Shown here piece by piece: positions 1 to 8,093 of a stretch of 32,229 nucleotides of DNA. The position numbers were made by a program, and so were the translations under genes. Source of the stretch: Neobacillus novalis NBRC 102450. Lineage in GTDB: Bacteria > Bacillota > Bacilli > Bacillales > Cytobacillaceae. The notes beneath the pieces are model-generated. The model did no database searches and had not been told where the DNA came from. It was given only the letters and a program-made list of their open reading frames with translations. How positions within the stretch are numbered: position 1 is the first letter of the stretch; each line of letters starts with the position of its first letter. The stretch spans positions 1-32,229 of the forward strand of contig NZ_BCVP01000049.1 of the NCBI RefSeq assembly GCF_001591805.1. Direction: 5' to 3'.

Positions 1-183
1 GGCGTTAATAATGAAGGTCACTTTTTGCACCTAATTCATCTCGCTTATTGAACAGGCGCTTTACTTCATAAAGGAGTAAGGTCTTTTTTTAAAAAAGTAA
101 AGAAGAAGGTTAGTGAAGAAGGATTATTCTATCCCATATCAATTATTAATTCCTTAATAATTTCCTTAATAATAATTATTCCT

Positions 184-459
184 TTGGGGTTTTATGGATA
201 TATAAAGTATCAATTTAATTCTTTAAAGGATGATACCTATGACTATTTATTAGAAAGATATAATAAGGATCAAATTCAAAAAATAGAAACTCAATTAACA
301 ATAGGTAGTTATCATTATGTAGCTTTTGTTACTTTTAAAGATGAACCTGAACATATTTATGAATATAGACGGATTGATGGTAAGATTAAACAAGGAACTC
401 CTCTTCCTAGTGAAGAAAAAGCTCCAAAATATAAACATTTAGAACCAAATAATAGGTGA
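184..459 (+). CDS. DUF3139-family small protein, 5' end uncertain
   Basis: The protein resembles the DUF3139 family of Firmicutes: a short N-terminal membrane segment, then GFYGYIKYQFNSL and a charged soluble domain of about 75 residues. Function is unknown. The TTG at 184 would cut into the hydrophobic segment. The reading frame is open upstream to a stop at 49-51 and encodes a lysine-rich stretch plus a full transmembrane segment (ISIINSLIISLIIII), so the original protein was longer. A good ribosome binding site AAAGGAG lies at 70-76, but no ATG, GTG or TTG follows it in frame. A T7A6 run sits where the start should be. The gene may have lost its start codon, or use a non-canonical one. It ends 25 bp before the racemase gene. 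Confidence 0.6.
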   Translation: MGFYGYIKYQFNSLKDDTYDYLLERYNKDQIQKIETQLTIGSYHYVAFVTFKDEPEHIYEYRRIDGKIKQGTPLPSEEKAPKYKHLEPNNR

Positions 460-484
460 TTGAAATCATTAATTTAGGAGAAGA

Positions 485-1291
485 GTGAAAGTAGTGAGAA
501 TAGGTTTTTTTGATTCTGGAATTGGTGGAATGACTGTACTTCAACAAGCATTGAGGTTTTTACCGAATGAAGATTACATATTTTATGCAGATACCTTACA
601 CGTTCCATATGGTGAAAAACCAAAAGAAGAGGTAAGGGAATATATTTTTAATGCAGTTGACTTTATGGCTAATCAAGGAATTAAAGCATTAGTCATTGCT
701 TGTAATACTGCAACCAGTATTGCAGTGGATGACCTTCGTAAAAAGTTTGATTTCCCTATTTTGGGTATTGAACCAGCAGTAAAACCTGCAGTTCAAAGTT
801 GTGAGGGAAAACGAAAAAAAGTATTAGTGTTGGCTACAAATTTGACTCTCAGAGAGGAAAAGTTCCAAAACCTTGTGAAAAGTATAGACCATCACGATAT
901 TGTTGAAAGTTTACCACTTCCTGGTCTTGTCGAATTCGCTGAGAATTTTGAATTTAGAGAAGAGAAGGTTGTACCCTATTTAAAAGAAAAACTCTCTTCG
1001 TTTAACTTAAAGGAGTACGGAACGATTGTTCTTGGATGCACCCATTTCCCATATTTTGAAAATAGCATAAAGAAAATATTTCCTGAAGAAGTGGACATTA
1101 TTTCTGGAAGTATTGGAACTTCAAAAAACTTAAAACGTATTCTTGAAACGAAGAATCAAATTAACGAAGGAACAGGGGATATTGTATTTTTTAAATCTGG
1201 TTATAAAGTTGAAGATAAAGAAACATTATCTAATTATAAAAAGTTGTTGGTAATGTTAGATAGGAAAAGCCCTTTAACAACGGGTGCTTAA
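485..1291 (+). CDS. murI: Glutamate racemase
   Basis: Cofactor-independent racemase converting L-glutamate to D-glutamate for peptidoglycan, acting in the cytoplasm. The two catalytic cysteines are visible: Cys73 in ACNTAT and Cys185 in GCTHFPY. The N-terminal FDSGIGG and the DTLHVPYG motif fit the family. Length of 268 residues is normal. It looks closer to the YrpC-type second racemase of Bacillus than to RacE, but that is a judgement from memory. The start is GTG at 485 with AGGAG at 476-480. A second in-frame GTG at 494 is possible. Transcription ends at the strong hairpin immediately downstream. Possible roles are cell-wall synthesis or poly-glutamate and spore metabolism. Confidence 0.93.
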   Translation: MKVVRIGFFDSGIGGMTVLQQALRFLPNEDYIFYADTLHVPYGEKPKEEVREYIFNAVDFMANQGIKALVIACNTATSIAVDDLRKKFDFPILGIEPAVKPAVQSCEGKRKKVLVLATNLTLREEKFQNLVKSIDHHDIVESLPLPGLVEFAENFEFREEKVVPYLKEKLSSFNLKEYGTIVLGCTHFPYFENSIKKIFPEEVDIISGSIGTSKNLKRILETKNQINEGTGDIVFFKSGYKVEDKETLSNYKKLLVMLDRKSPLTTGA

Positions 1292-1340
1292 ATTAAACGG
1301 AAAAGGCTGTTCTGACAGCCTTTTCCGTTTAATTTTTTTT
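1290..1340 (+). terminator. Rho-independent terminator of the racemase gene
   Basis: A 21-bp perfect stem (1290-1310 with 1315-1335) around the tetraloop TCTG, followed by a run of eight T. The stem starts inside the racemase stop codon. It has A-rich and T-rich edges and could also work on the other strand. Confidence 0.95.
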
Positions 1341-1451
1341 GTACTCTTCCTATTTTAATTATAGCATACAAAAAATGGATAATACAGACTGTTTTTTCCC
1401 ATTTACTACTGGTAAAATCAATAGAACATTAATGGATGGGAGAGATGTAGA

Positions 1452-4055
1452 ATGAGTTCTTTAGCTCTCGGTTTTCAGGAAATAGAAAAAACGCAGCTTT
1501 TGCTCGTTGGCGGAAAAGGGTTGAATTTAGGGGAATTATCAAAAATTCAAGGGATACAAGTACCAGAAGGATTTTGTATTACAACAGTGGGTTATCAAAA
1601 AGCCATCGAACAAAACGAAACGTTTCATGCTTTGTTGGCTCAACTAACCATGCTAAAAGTAGAAGATCGAGATCAAATTGGTGAAATCAGCAGAAAGATT
1701 CGACAAATCCTTATGGAAGTAGAAATTCCTTCCGATGTGGCGTGCGCAATTGCTGACCATCTCTCCCAGTTTGGCGAGGAACATGCTTATGCAGTGCGTT
1801 CTAGTGCCACTGCTGAAGATTTACCATATGCCTCTTTTGCTGGCCAGCAAGACACCTATTTAAATATCATCGGCAAAGAATCCATCTTGCAGCATATCAG
1901 CAAATGTTGGGCTTCCCTATTTACGGATCGCGCGATAATCTACCGTATGCAAAATGGATTTGACCACAGTCAAGTGTCTTTATCCGTTATCATTCAAAGG
2001 ATGGTTTTCCCCCAGGCTTCAGGGATTCTATTTACCGCTGATCCGATTACCTCTAACCGAAAGTTACTATCAATCGATGCCAGTTTTGGACTTGGAGAAG
2101 CACTGGTCTCTGGCTTGGTATCTGCCGATTGTTATAAAGTTCAGGAAGATAAAATCGTCGATAAGATGATAGCAACCAAAAAATTGGCTATCTATGGACG
2201 AAAAGAAGGCGGAACAGAGACCGTGCCGATCGATCCTGAACAGCAAAAGACTCAAACGCTTACTGAACAACAAATTTTACAATTAGCATGCATCGGAAGA
2301 CAGATCGAAGCTCATTTTGGCTGCCCACAAGATATCGAATGGTGTTTGGTTGATGATACTTTTTATATTGTCCAGAGTCGTCCAATCACTACTCTTTTCC
2401 CCATCCCTGAAGCCGATGAGACCCAAGAAAATCACGTATACGTATCTGTTGGTCATCAACAAATGATGACCGATTCCATAAAACCATTGGGATTGTCGTT
2501 TTTCCTGTTAACGACTCCTGCACCGATGCGTAAAGCTGGTGGAAGGTTATTTGTTGATGTCACACCTCAACTGGCTTCACCTGTCAGTAGAAACAATTTA
2601 TTAAATGCGATGGGTCAACACGATCCGCTCATGAAAGACGCCCTTATGAACACACTTAAGCGTGGAGATTTTATAGTATCGTTACCGGATGATAAAAAAG
2701 CACCGAGTCCCAGCAGAGGCAATACAGAGATGCTGGCACAAATCGAAAACAATCCATCAATCGTTTCTGATTTGATTAAGCGTAGTCAAACATCCATAGA
2801 AGAGTTAAAACAAAACATACAAACGAAATCAGGATCAGATTTATTTGATTTTATTTTAGAAGATATGAAGGAATTAAAGAAGATTTTATTTGACCCACAA
2901 AGTTCAGCTGTATTTATGGCTGCTATAAATGCTTCAACATGGATCAATGAAAAAATGAACGATTGGTTAGGTGAAAAAAACGCAGCAGACACGCTTTCTC
3001 AATCTGTGCCAAACAATATTACTTCGGAAATGGGTCTAGCACTATTGGATGTCGCAGATGTGATTCGTCCTTATCCAGAAGTCATTGATTATTTACAACA
3101 TGTAAAAGATGATAACTTTTTGGATGAACTGGTTAAGTTTGATGGTGGGCAGGAAGCTAGAAACGCTTTCAATGCTTTTCTCAACAAATACGGAATGCGA
3201 TGTGCAGGAGAAATCGATATGACCAGGAGTCGTTGGAGCGAAAAACCAACTACACTTGTCCCCTTGATTCTGGGTAACATCAAAAGCTTTGAGCCGAATG
3301 CCAGCCATCGGAAATTTGAGCAAGGTCGGCGTGTTGCTTTGGAAAAGGAAAAAGAGTTATTAGACCGATTGAAACAATTACCGGATGGTGAACAAAAAGC
3401 TAACGAGACAAAACGAATGATTAGCATCATCCGGAATTTTATTGGATATCGGGAATATCCAAAATACGGCATGATAAATCGCTACTTTGTTTATAAGCAG
3501 GCTTTACTGAAAGAAGCTGAAAAACTTGTACAAGAGGGTGTTATTCATGAAAAAGAAGATATATTCTATCTCACTTTTGAAGAACTTCTTGATGTCGGAC
3601 GGACCAATAAACTGGATTACCAGATCATCAGCAAACGAGCATACGAGTACAAATTATATGAAAAACTAACTCCCCCACGTGTGATCACCTCTGATGGTGA
3701 AACACTCTCAGGTAAGTACAAACGAGAAAATCTCCCAGCCGAAGCTCTAGTGGGTCTGCCTGTTTCTTCCGGAGTTATAGAGGGACGCGCTCGTGTCATC
3801 TTAAACATGGAAGATGCTGATTTAGAAGATGGAGATATATTAGTCACCACCTTTACTGACCCAAGCTGGACACCATTGTTTGTATCGATAAAAGGCCTAG
3901 TCACCGAAGTTGGTGGACTGATGACCCATGGAGCCGTTATCGCACGGGAATATGGGTTGCCAGCAGTTGTTGGAGTGGAAAATGCCACCAAAATCATAAA
4001 AGATGGGCAACAAATTCGCGTTTCTGGGACAGAAGGGTATATCGAAATATTATAA
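1452..4055 (+). CDS. rph: Rifampin phosphotransferase-like / PEP synthase-like enzyme
   Basis: An 867-residue three-domain phosphotransferase. The N-terminal ATP-grasp domain (about 1-315) carries GGKG around Lys22 and the VRSSATAEDLP motif around Arg116. A middle domain of about 440 residues follows. The C-terminal swivelling domain has GGLMTHGAVIAREYG with the phospho-acceptor His826. Family knowledge: rifampin phosphotransferases (RPH, for example from Listeria, also 867 residues) move the beta-phosphate of ATP through this histidine to rifampin. PEP synthases share the ATP and His domains, but their C-terminal PEP/pyruvate barrel comes after the His domain and is absent here, so RPH is favoured. 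The start is ATG at 1452 after GGGAGAG. It stands alone between a terminator and a repeat array. Substrate is inferred, not shown. Confidence 0.85.
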   Translation: MSSLALGFQEIEKTQLLLVGGKGLNLGELSKIQGIQVPEGFCITTVGYQKAIEQNETFHALLAQLTMLKVEDRDQIGEISRKIRQILMEVEIPSDVACAIADHLSQFGEEHAYAVRSSATAEDLPYASFAGQQDTYLNIIGKESILQHISKCWASLFTDRAIIYRMQNGFDHSQVSLSVIIQRMVFPQASGILFTADPITSNRKLLSIDASFGLGEALVSGLVSADCYKVQEDKIVDKMIATKKLAIYGRKEGGTETVPIDPEQQKTQTLTEQQILQLACIGRQIEAHFGCPQDIEWCLVDDTFYIVQSRPITTLFPIPEADETQENHVYVSVGHQQMMTDSIKPLGLSFFLLTTPAPMRKAGGRLFVDVTPQLASPVSRNNLLNAMGQHDPLMKDALMNTLKRGDFIVSLPDDKKAPSPSRGNTEMLAQIENNPSIVSDLIKRSQTSIEELKQNIQTKSGSDLFDFILEDMKELKKILFDPQSSAVFMAAINASTWINEKMNDWLGEKNAADTLSQSVPNNITSEMGLALLDVADVIRPYPEVIDYLQHVKDDNFLDELVKFDGGQEARNAFNAFLNKYGMRCAGEIDMTRSRWSEKPTTLVPLILGNIKSFEPNASHRKFEQGRRVALEKEKELLDRLKQLPDGEQKANETKRMISIIRNFIGYREYPKYGMINRYFVYKQALLKEAEKLVQEGVIHEKEDIFYLTFEELLDVGRTNKLDYQIISKRAYEYKLYEKLTPPRVITSDGETLSGKYKRENLPAEALVGLPVSSGVIEGRARVILNMEDADLEDGDILVTTFTDPSWTPLFVSIKGLVTEVGGLMTHGAVIAREYGLPAVVGVENATKIIKDGQQIRVSGTEGYIEIL

Positions 4056-4060
4056 TTAGT

Positions 4061-4258
4061 GAATATAAGCGACCGAAGCTGGGGAAATGCCCCAAGTTGG
4101 GTAGCTTATAAGGGCTATAAGCGACCGAAACCAAGAAAAAGTCCGAAGTTGGGTAGCTTATAAGGGCTATAAGCGACCGAAGCCGGGAAAATCGACCAAG
4201 TTGGGTAGCTTATAAGGGCTATAAGCGACCGAAGCCGAGAAAATCGACCAGGTTGGGT
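4061..4258. repeat. Tandem array of 52-bp hairpin units, family A (copy 1)
   Basis: Four units at an exact 52-bp period: the word TAAGCG starts at 4066, 4118, 4170 and 4222. A complete unit has a left arm GGTAGCTTAT (4100-4109), loop AAGGGCT, right arm ATAAGCGACC (4117-4126) and a 25-nt linker beginning GAAGCC. The arms pair over 10 bp with one mismatch. Only the first and last units are truncated. The period is not a multiple of three and no ORF spans the array. It lies between the 3' end of rph and the TIR cassette. Confidence 0.95.
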
Positions 4259-4302
4259 AATTATATGGGACAATATTCCTGACCCCATGTCCCGCCGCAG
4301 GA

Positions 4303-4331
4303 ATTTTCCGTTTTTGCTTGAATATTATAAT
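4303..4331 (+). promoter_or_regulatory. Possible promoter of the TIR cassette
   Basis: A perfect -10 box TATAAT at 4326-4331 lies 22 bp before the first ATG of the cassette. The -35 region (about 4303-4308) matches the consensus poorly, so only the -10 is convincing. Confidence 0.35.
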
Positions 4332-4353
4332 AAAGAGCGTTTGGGGGTATATT

Positions 4354-4761
4354 ATGAATGAGAATAAGATAAAACACCTTGAATTTATTCAGGGGGTCAT
4401 CAATCGGATGGGGCAAAATTCCTTTTTATTGAAGGGATGGGCCGTTACGCTTGTTGCTGGGCTTTTTGTTTTTGCGAATACCCAAGATATGGAATGGAGA
4501 ATGATTTCCATTGCCTTCATACCTAGTATTTTCTTTTGGCTTTTGGATGGTTATTTTCTTTGGCAGGAAAAGCTGTTCAGAAAACTTTATGATCAGGTGA
4601 GAAAAAAAGCCGAGGAAGAGGTTATCGATTTTTCGATGAATGTGCAACCCTTTGTTCGTGAAGTACACTCATGGATATCTACTTGCTTTTCCAATACTTT
4701 AAGCCTATTTTATCTGCCGATTATTTCCATTATCATAATTACTATAGTGGTTGCTTGGTAA
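4354..4761 (+). CDS. Small membrane protein of the TIR cassette
   Basis: A 135-residue protein with about three hydrophobic segments: residues 28-42, 49-67 and 113-134. A charged amphipathic region lies between the second and third (about 71-95, WQEKLFRKLYDQVRKK). The start is ATG at 4354, with a GGGGG-type ribosome binding site at 4343-4347; a TTG 36 bp upstream is less likely. I do not know a named family. The gene ends 28 bp before the TIR gene, on the same strand, so the two are probably one operon. By analogy with other defence operons that pair a TIR or nucleotide-signalling protein with a membrane protein, it could be a membrane-acting effector or anchor. That is inference from context only. 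Confidence 0.85.
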   Translation: MNENKIKHLEFIQGVINRMGQNSFLLKGWAVTLVAGLFVFANTQDMEWRMISIAFIPSIFFWLLDGYFLWQEKLFRKLYDQVRKKAEEEVIDFSMNVQPFVREVHSWISTCFSNTLSLFYLPIISIIIITIVVAW

Positions 4762-4789
4762 TATTAAATAACATTTTATGGAGGGAGAA

Positions 4790-5797
4790 ATGACCAGGAT
4801 CAAACCAAGATTATTTATTGGCTCTGCCAGAGAATCCGCTGACTATGTTGATGCCATTCATGAAGCACTTACTCATGTTGCTGAGGTTACTCCTTGGACC
4901 GCAGGTGCATTTCGCCCGCTCGAATATAATATGGAAAGCCTTGAACGACAATTAGATGAGAATGATTTTGCTGTATTTGTATTTTCACCGGATGATGTTG
5001 TAAATATACGAGGTACGATTACATTTACGACAAGGGACAATACTTTGTTTGAAATGGGGTTATTCTGGGGTAGATTAAGAAGAGGACGAGTCTTTTATAT
5101 TATCCCTCATACAACTCCGGAAAGTGAGGAAGCAAAAGGGTTTCGTTTACCTTCCGATCTCGACGGCCTTACTGTATTAAGGTACGAAATACGTGCTGAT
5201 CATAATCACGATGCTGCTGTAAATGTCGCTTGCAGGGCGATCAAACGGAAAATTCGCGAGTTGGGCGTCTTTCAAAATCCGGCTAAACTCTTAGCGGAAG
5301 CTCAAGCAAACAGGGAAAAAGACTATGCCTTAATTCGCATCCTTCGAACCTTGTCAAAACGACTTTTAGCAGACCCAGCGAAACAGTTTGAATATCTACA
5401 AGAAGCGGTTCGGAACGCTTATCTTGCTCCATCATCTTATTACGTTGAAGGAATAGGGGTCTGGCAAGCGGAGGGAATTGATGGGCTAAAACAAATAGCG
5501 GGAAATGATGGTATAGGGAAATTTTACCCGTTTAATATTAATGAAAACAGACGAAAAACAGATCGAATTATTGTCGTTGATTGTTTTTTACAGAGTAACG
5601 AACTGGTTTTTCAAAAGAATAATACAGCCTTTGATAATACGTATGTCTTATGTTACCCTATAGGTAATCAATTGGTTCTGACGGTTGAATTAACGGGAAG
5701 AAGGCTATTAAGCCAAGCAGAGATTGACGATATTTTTCTCGATAATTACAATCTTTTAAGCACGATTAACACAATCTTTGGAGGTGCCTCTTCATGA
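4790..5797 (+). CDS. TIR-like (CAP12/PCTIR type) domain protein
   Basis: 335 residues. The N-terminal half (about 5-155) matches the TIR-like nucleotide-binding family found in CBASS Cap12 effectors: RLFIGSARES at the start, FAVFVFSPDD in the middle, and TTRDNTLFEMGLFWGRL with Glu88 as the likely catalytic glutamate for NAD+ cleavage. The C-terminal half (about 170-335) is not STING-like as far as I can tell. It has a GAF-like pattern (RIIVVDCF, YVLCYPIGNQLVLTVELTG, then a helix ending STINTIF) and may be the sensor. The start is ATG at 4790, with GGAGGGAG at 4780-4787; the ATG at 4778 lies upstream of that site. The stop overlaps the next start by 4 bp. Proposed role: stress- or phage-triggered NADase; not proven. 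Confidence 0.88.
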   Translation: MTRIKPRLFIGSARESADYVDAIHEALTHVAEVTPWTAGAFRPLEYNMESLERQLDENDFAVFVFSPDDVVNIRGTITFTTRDNTLFEMGLFWGRLRRGRVFYIIPHTTPESEEAKGFRLPSDLDGLTVLRYEIRADHNHDAAVNVACRAIKRKIRELGVFQNPAKLLAEAQANREKDYALIRILRTLSKRLLADPAKQFEYLQEAVRNAYLAPSSYYVEGIGVWQAEGIDGLKQIAGNDGIGKFYPFNINENRRKTDRIIVVDCFLQSNELVFQKNNTAFDNTYVLCYPIGNQLVLTVELTGRRLLSQAEIDDIFLDNYNLLSTINTIFGGASS

Positions 5798-5964
5798 GCA
5801 GAGCAGCGGTATCAAAAGTAGACCAAAAATCGTATAAACTTGGAGAAACTGTTAAAGGTGTAAGAGCGGTTATTACCTCCATTCACGGAAAAGAAGAATC
5901 AGGAAAAGTTATCTATAAACGAAAAGCAGACTATCGAGAAGACCCGTATCAGAAGCGGGCATAG
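5794..5964 (+). CDS. 56-residue basic protein, third gene of the TIR cassette
   Basis: A short ORF starting at ATG 5794, which overlaps the TIR stop codon as ATGA. It has an excellent ribosome binding site GGAGGTG at 5780-5786, seven bases before the start. The product begins MSRAAVSKVDQKSYKLGETV and ends DYREDPYQKRA; it is rich in Lys and Arg, with no membrane segment. The coupled start and strong ribosome binding site argue that it is translated at levels related to the TIR protein. No family is recognised. It could be a regulator, an antitoxin-like inhibitor or an accessory subunit. Confidence 0.7.
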   Translation: MSRAAVSKVDQKSYKLGETVKGVRAVITSIHGKEESGKVIYKRKADYREDPYQKRA

Positions 5965-5989
5965 GGGGCAGGAAGCCCGTCCCCTTACC

Positions 5990-6018
5990 TTGACAAATTC
6001 TAGTGGTTATTGTAAAAT
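5990..6018 (+). promoter_or_regulatory. Sigma-A promoter of the lysine-riboswitch operon
   Basis: TTGACA at 5990-5995, a 17-bp spacer, then TAAAAT at 6013-6018. The start of transcription would fall about 30 bases before the riboswitch P1 stem. Confidence 0.8.
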
Positions 6019-6054
6019 CAAAACATAATTTAATAGGACCTCACTTTTGCTAGT

Positions 6055-6228
6055 GAGGTAGAGGCGCGGTGTTTATTAGTCTTTAGTGGAGCTTGAGAAG
6101 CTATGATTCTAAGGAGAAGGAAATGTCGCCGAAGCTTGTAATATTCTCCGTATTACTTGCTGGGTCTGCAGTGAAGAATTGCAGGACTGTCTCAATAAAC
6201 GTCCCGGTTTATTGAGTTGAGCTATCTC
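6055..6228 (+). ncRNA. Lysine riboswitch (L box)
   Basis: The leader carries the conserved L-box pieces in order: GTAGAGGCGCG after the P1 5' strand, AGGAGAAGG, GTCGCCGAAG, GCTGGGTCTGCAGTGAAGA and GGACTGTC. The P1 helix forms between GAGGTAG (6055-6061) and CTATCTC (6222-6228). It is followed by a Rho-independent terminator, so high lysine should stop transcription before the importer genes. This identifies the downstream ABC importer as probably a lysine (or related basic amino acid) importer. Confidence 0.95.
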
Positions 6229-6269
6229 ATTTGGGGAAAGAAGAGGACTGTAGGGTAATAGTATATTAC

Positions 6270-6299
6270 GAGACCTGAGTTTACCTCAGGTCTCTTTTT
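6270..6299 (+). terminator. Terminator hairpin of the lysine riboswitch
   Basis: GAGACCTGAG (6270-6279) pairs perfectly with CTCAGGTCTC (6285-6294) around TTTAC, followed by five T. It is the OFF state of the L box. Confidence 0.92.
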
Positions 6300-6388
6300 G
6301 TTGTGCGAATTGCCTGAAAAAAATAAAAAATGCCACTTGTTTACATGCAGGAGGCAGACTTTTTTTGAAAAAGAGGAGGAAAAACGTA

Positions 6389-7228
6389 ATGACGAGAAAA
6401 AAATTATCTTTTTTAATAGTAATCTCTTTAATTATGATGCTGTTATTGTCGGCATGTGGTACAAGCAATTCAGGAGATAAGGGTGCAGCGGAGAAAGAAA
6501 CGTTTACAGTTGGTCTTGAAGCAGGGTATGCACCATTTAACTGGACGCAATCGGACGATGCTAATGGCGGAGTTAAAATTGATGGTAATGCGGAATATGC
6601 TGGCGGATATGATGTAGAAATTGCCAAAAAAATTGCGGATGGCTTAGGGAAAAAGTTAGTGATTGTGAAAACAGAATGGGACGGGCTTGTTCCGGCGTTA
6701 ACTTCTGGAAAAATTGATGCCATCATCGCCGGGATGTCACCAACTGATAAGCGCAAAGAAACGATTGACTTCACAGACAACTATTATAAATCGAATTTAG
6801 TAATGGTTGTGAAAAAAGGCGGAAAATTCGATGGGGCTTCTTCCATTCAAGATTTCAAAGGAGCAAAGATATCTGCTCAATTAAATACCTTCCATTACTC
6901 GGTCATTGACCAGATTAAAGAGGTAAAAAAGCAGCCGGCGATGGATAACTTCCCAGCAATGAGGGTGGCCCTTGAATCTGGCGTTATTGACGGATATGTT
7001 TCCGAACGTCCAGAAGGCATAAGTGCCCAGTCTGCAAACGAACACTATAAAATGATTGAGTTTAATGACGGCTTTAAAACATCGGATGACGATACATCGA
7101 TTGCTGTCGGTGTTGCTAAAGGCAGTAAATTAACGGATAAAATCAATAAAATCCTATCAGGCATTTCAGAAGATGAACAGACAAGCATTATGGATGCTGC
7201 TATTAAAAATCAACCAGCGGCCCAATAA
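6389..7228 (+). CDS. Amino-acid ABC importer, substrate-binding lipoprotein (probably lysine)
   Basis: A family 3 extracellular solute-binding protein of 279 residues. It has a lipoprotein signal peptide with lipobox LLSAC (Cys23), then the mature domain with FTVGLEAGYAPFNW and the YDVEIAKKIADGLGKK and DAIIAGMSPT motifs of polar amino-acid binders. The start is ATG at 6389 with GAGGAGG at 6373-6379; the TTG at 6365 lies upstream of that site. It is the first gene after the lysine riboswitch, which points to lysine as ligand; the sequence alone does not prove specificity. A hairpin behind the gene may keep its mRNA more abundant than the permease part. Confidence 0.93.
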   Translation: MTRKKLSFLIVISLIMMLLLSACGTSNSGDKGAAEKETFTVGLEAGYAPFNWTQSDDANGGVKIDGNAEYAGGYDVEIAKKIADGLGKKLVIVKTEWDGLVPALTSGKIDAIIAGMSPTDKRKETIDFTDNYYKSNLVMVVKKGGKFDGASSIQDFKGAKISAQLNTFHYSVIDQIKEVKKQPAMDNFPAMRVALESGVIDGYVSERPEGISAQSANEHYKMIEFNDGFKTSDDDTSIAVGVAKGSKLTDKINKILSGISEDEQTSIMDAAIKNQPAAQ

Positions 7229-7240
7229 TTTTTCAGGGGG

Positions 7241-7267
7241 AACCGGGTGCATTAGCAGCATTCGGTT
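7241..7267 (+). promoter_or_regulatory. Intercistronic hairpin between binding protein and permease
   Basis: AACCGGGTGC (7241-7250) pairs with GCATTCGGTT (7258-7267), including G-U pairs, around a 7-nt loop and without a strong T tract. Such hairpins often protect the 3' end of binding-protein mRNA. The role here is inferred. Confidence 0.5.
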
Positions 7268-7304
7268 TTATCCGTTTTATGCTTTTTAAAAAAGGAGAAC
7301 AACT

Positions 7305-8075
7305 ATGACTTTTGATTGGGTAATAAAAATTGTTTCAAACAATTGGCCAATGTTTCTTCGCGGTGCGGGTGTGACGTTGTTAATTGCGATTACAGGGACG
7401 ATTTTGGGCTTTATTATCGGCCTGTTGATAGGGGTTATTCGAACCATTCCTACTCCTGAGCGAGGAGTAAAAAGAATTTTCCTCAAAATAATCAATGCGA
7501 TTCTTTCAATCTATATTGAGGTGTTCCGCGGAACACCGATGATTGTGCAAGCGATGGTTATTTTTTATGGTTCAGCTTTAGCGTTCGGTATGGATATGAA
7601 CCGAATTTACGCGGCAATCTTAATCGTATCGATCAATACGGGGGCCTATATGTCGGAAATCATTCGCGGCGGGATTGTTTCGATTGATAAGGGACAATAT
7701 GAAGCAGCTCAGGCGATTGGAATGAATCATTTTCAAATCATGAAGAATGTGGTCTTGCCGCAGGCGATTCGCAATATTTTGCCGGCAACAGGTAATGAAT
7801 TTGTGATTAATATTAAGGACACATCCGTTCTTAACGTCATTTCAGTATCAGAATTATTTTTCCAGACAAAATCAATCGCCGGAAATAACTTCAGGTATTT
7901 TGAATCATTTTTCGTTGCTTGCGTGCTTTATTTTATTATGACCTTCACTGTGACTAGAATTCTTCGCTACATCGAAAAGAAATTAGACGGTCCGGACAAT
8001 TATATAATGTATGCCAACCAAATGCAGGTAGAGACACCTGAAGATCTGCTGCGCAAAACAAAAAATCAATTGTAG
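7305..8075 (+). CDS. Amino-acid ABC importer, permease (HisM/GlnP type)
   Basis: A 256-residue membrane protein of the polar amino-acid permease family. It has several transmembrane helices, including residues near 20-45, and the cytoplasmic EAA loop (GQYEAAQAIGMNHFQIMKNV then LPQAIRNILPA) that contacts the ATPase. EVFRGTPMIVQ is the usual conserved stretch after the second helix. Ribosome binding site GGAG precedes ATG 7305. It forms the import channel with the binding protein and ATPase on either side, under lysine-riboswitch control. Most likely a homodimer, since only one permease gene is present. Confidence 0.95.
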   Translation: MTFDWVIKIVSNNWPMFLRGAGVTLLIAITGTILGFIIGLLIGVIRTIPTPERGVKRIFLKIINAILSIYIEVFRGTPMIVQAMVIFYGSALAFGMDMNRIYAAILIVSINTGAYMSEIIRGGIVSIDKGQYEAAQAIGMNHFQIMKNVVLPQAIRNILPATGNEFVINIKDTSVLNVISVSELFFQTKSIAGNNFRYFESFFVACVLYFIMTFTVTRILRYIEKKLDGPDNYIMYANQMQVETPEDLLRKTKNQL

Positions 8076-8093
8076 AGAAAGGAGGAGAATTAG

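Noticed and set aside
1452..4055. Phosphoenolpyruvate synthase
   Set aside because: The C-terminal PEP/pyruvate-binding barrel after the His domain is missing, and the length matches rifampin phosphotransferase.
6055..6299. T-box leader
   Set aside because: There is a terminator and leader structure, but no T-box sequence (AGGGTGGNACCGCG). The L-box core explains the region fully.
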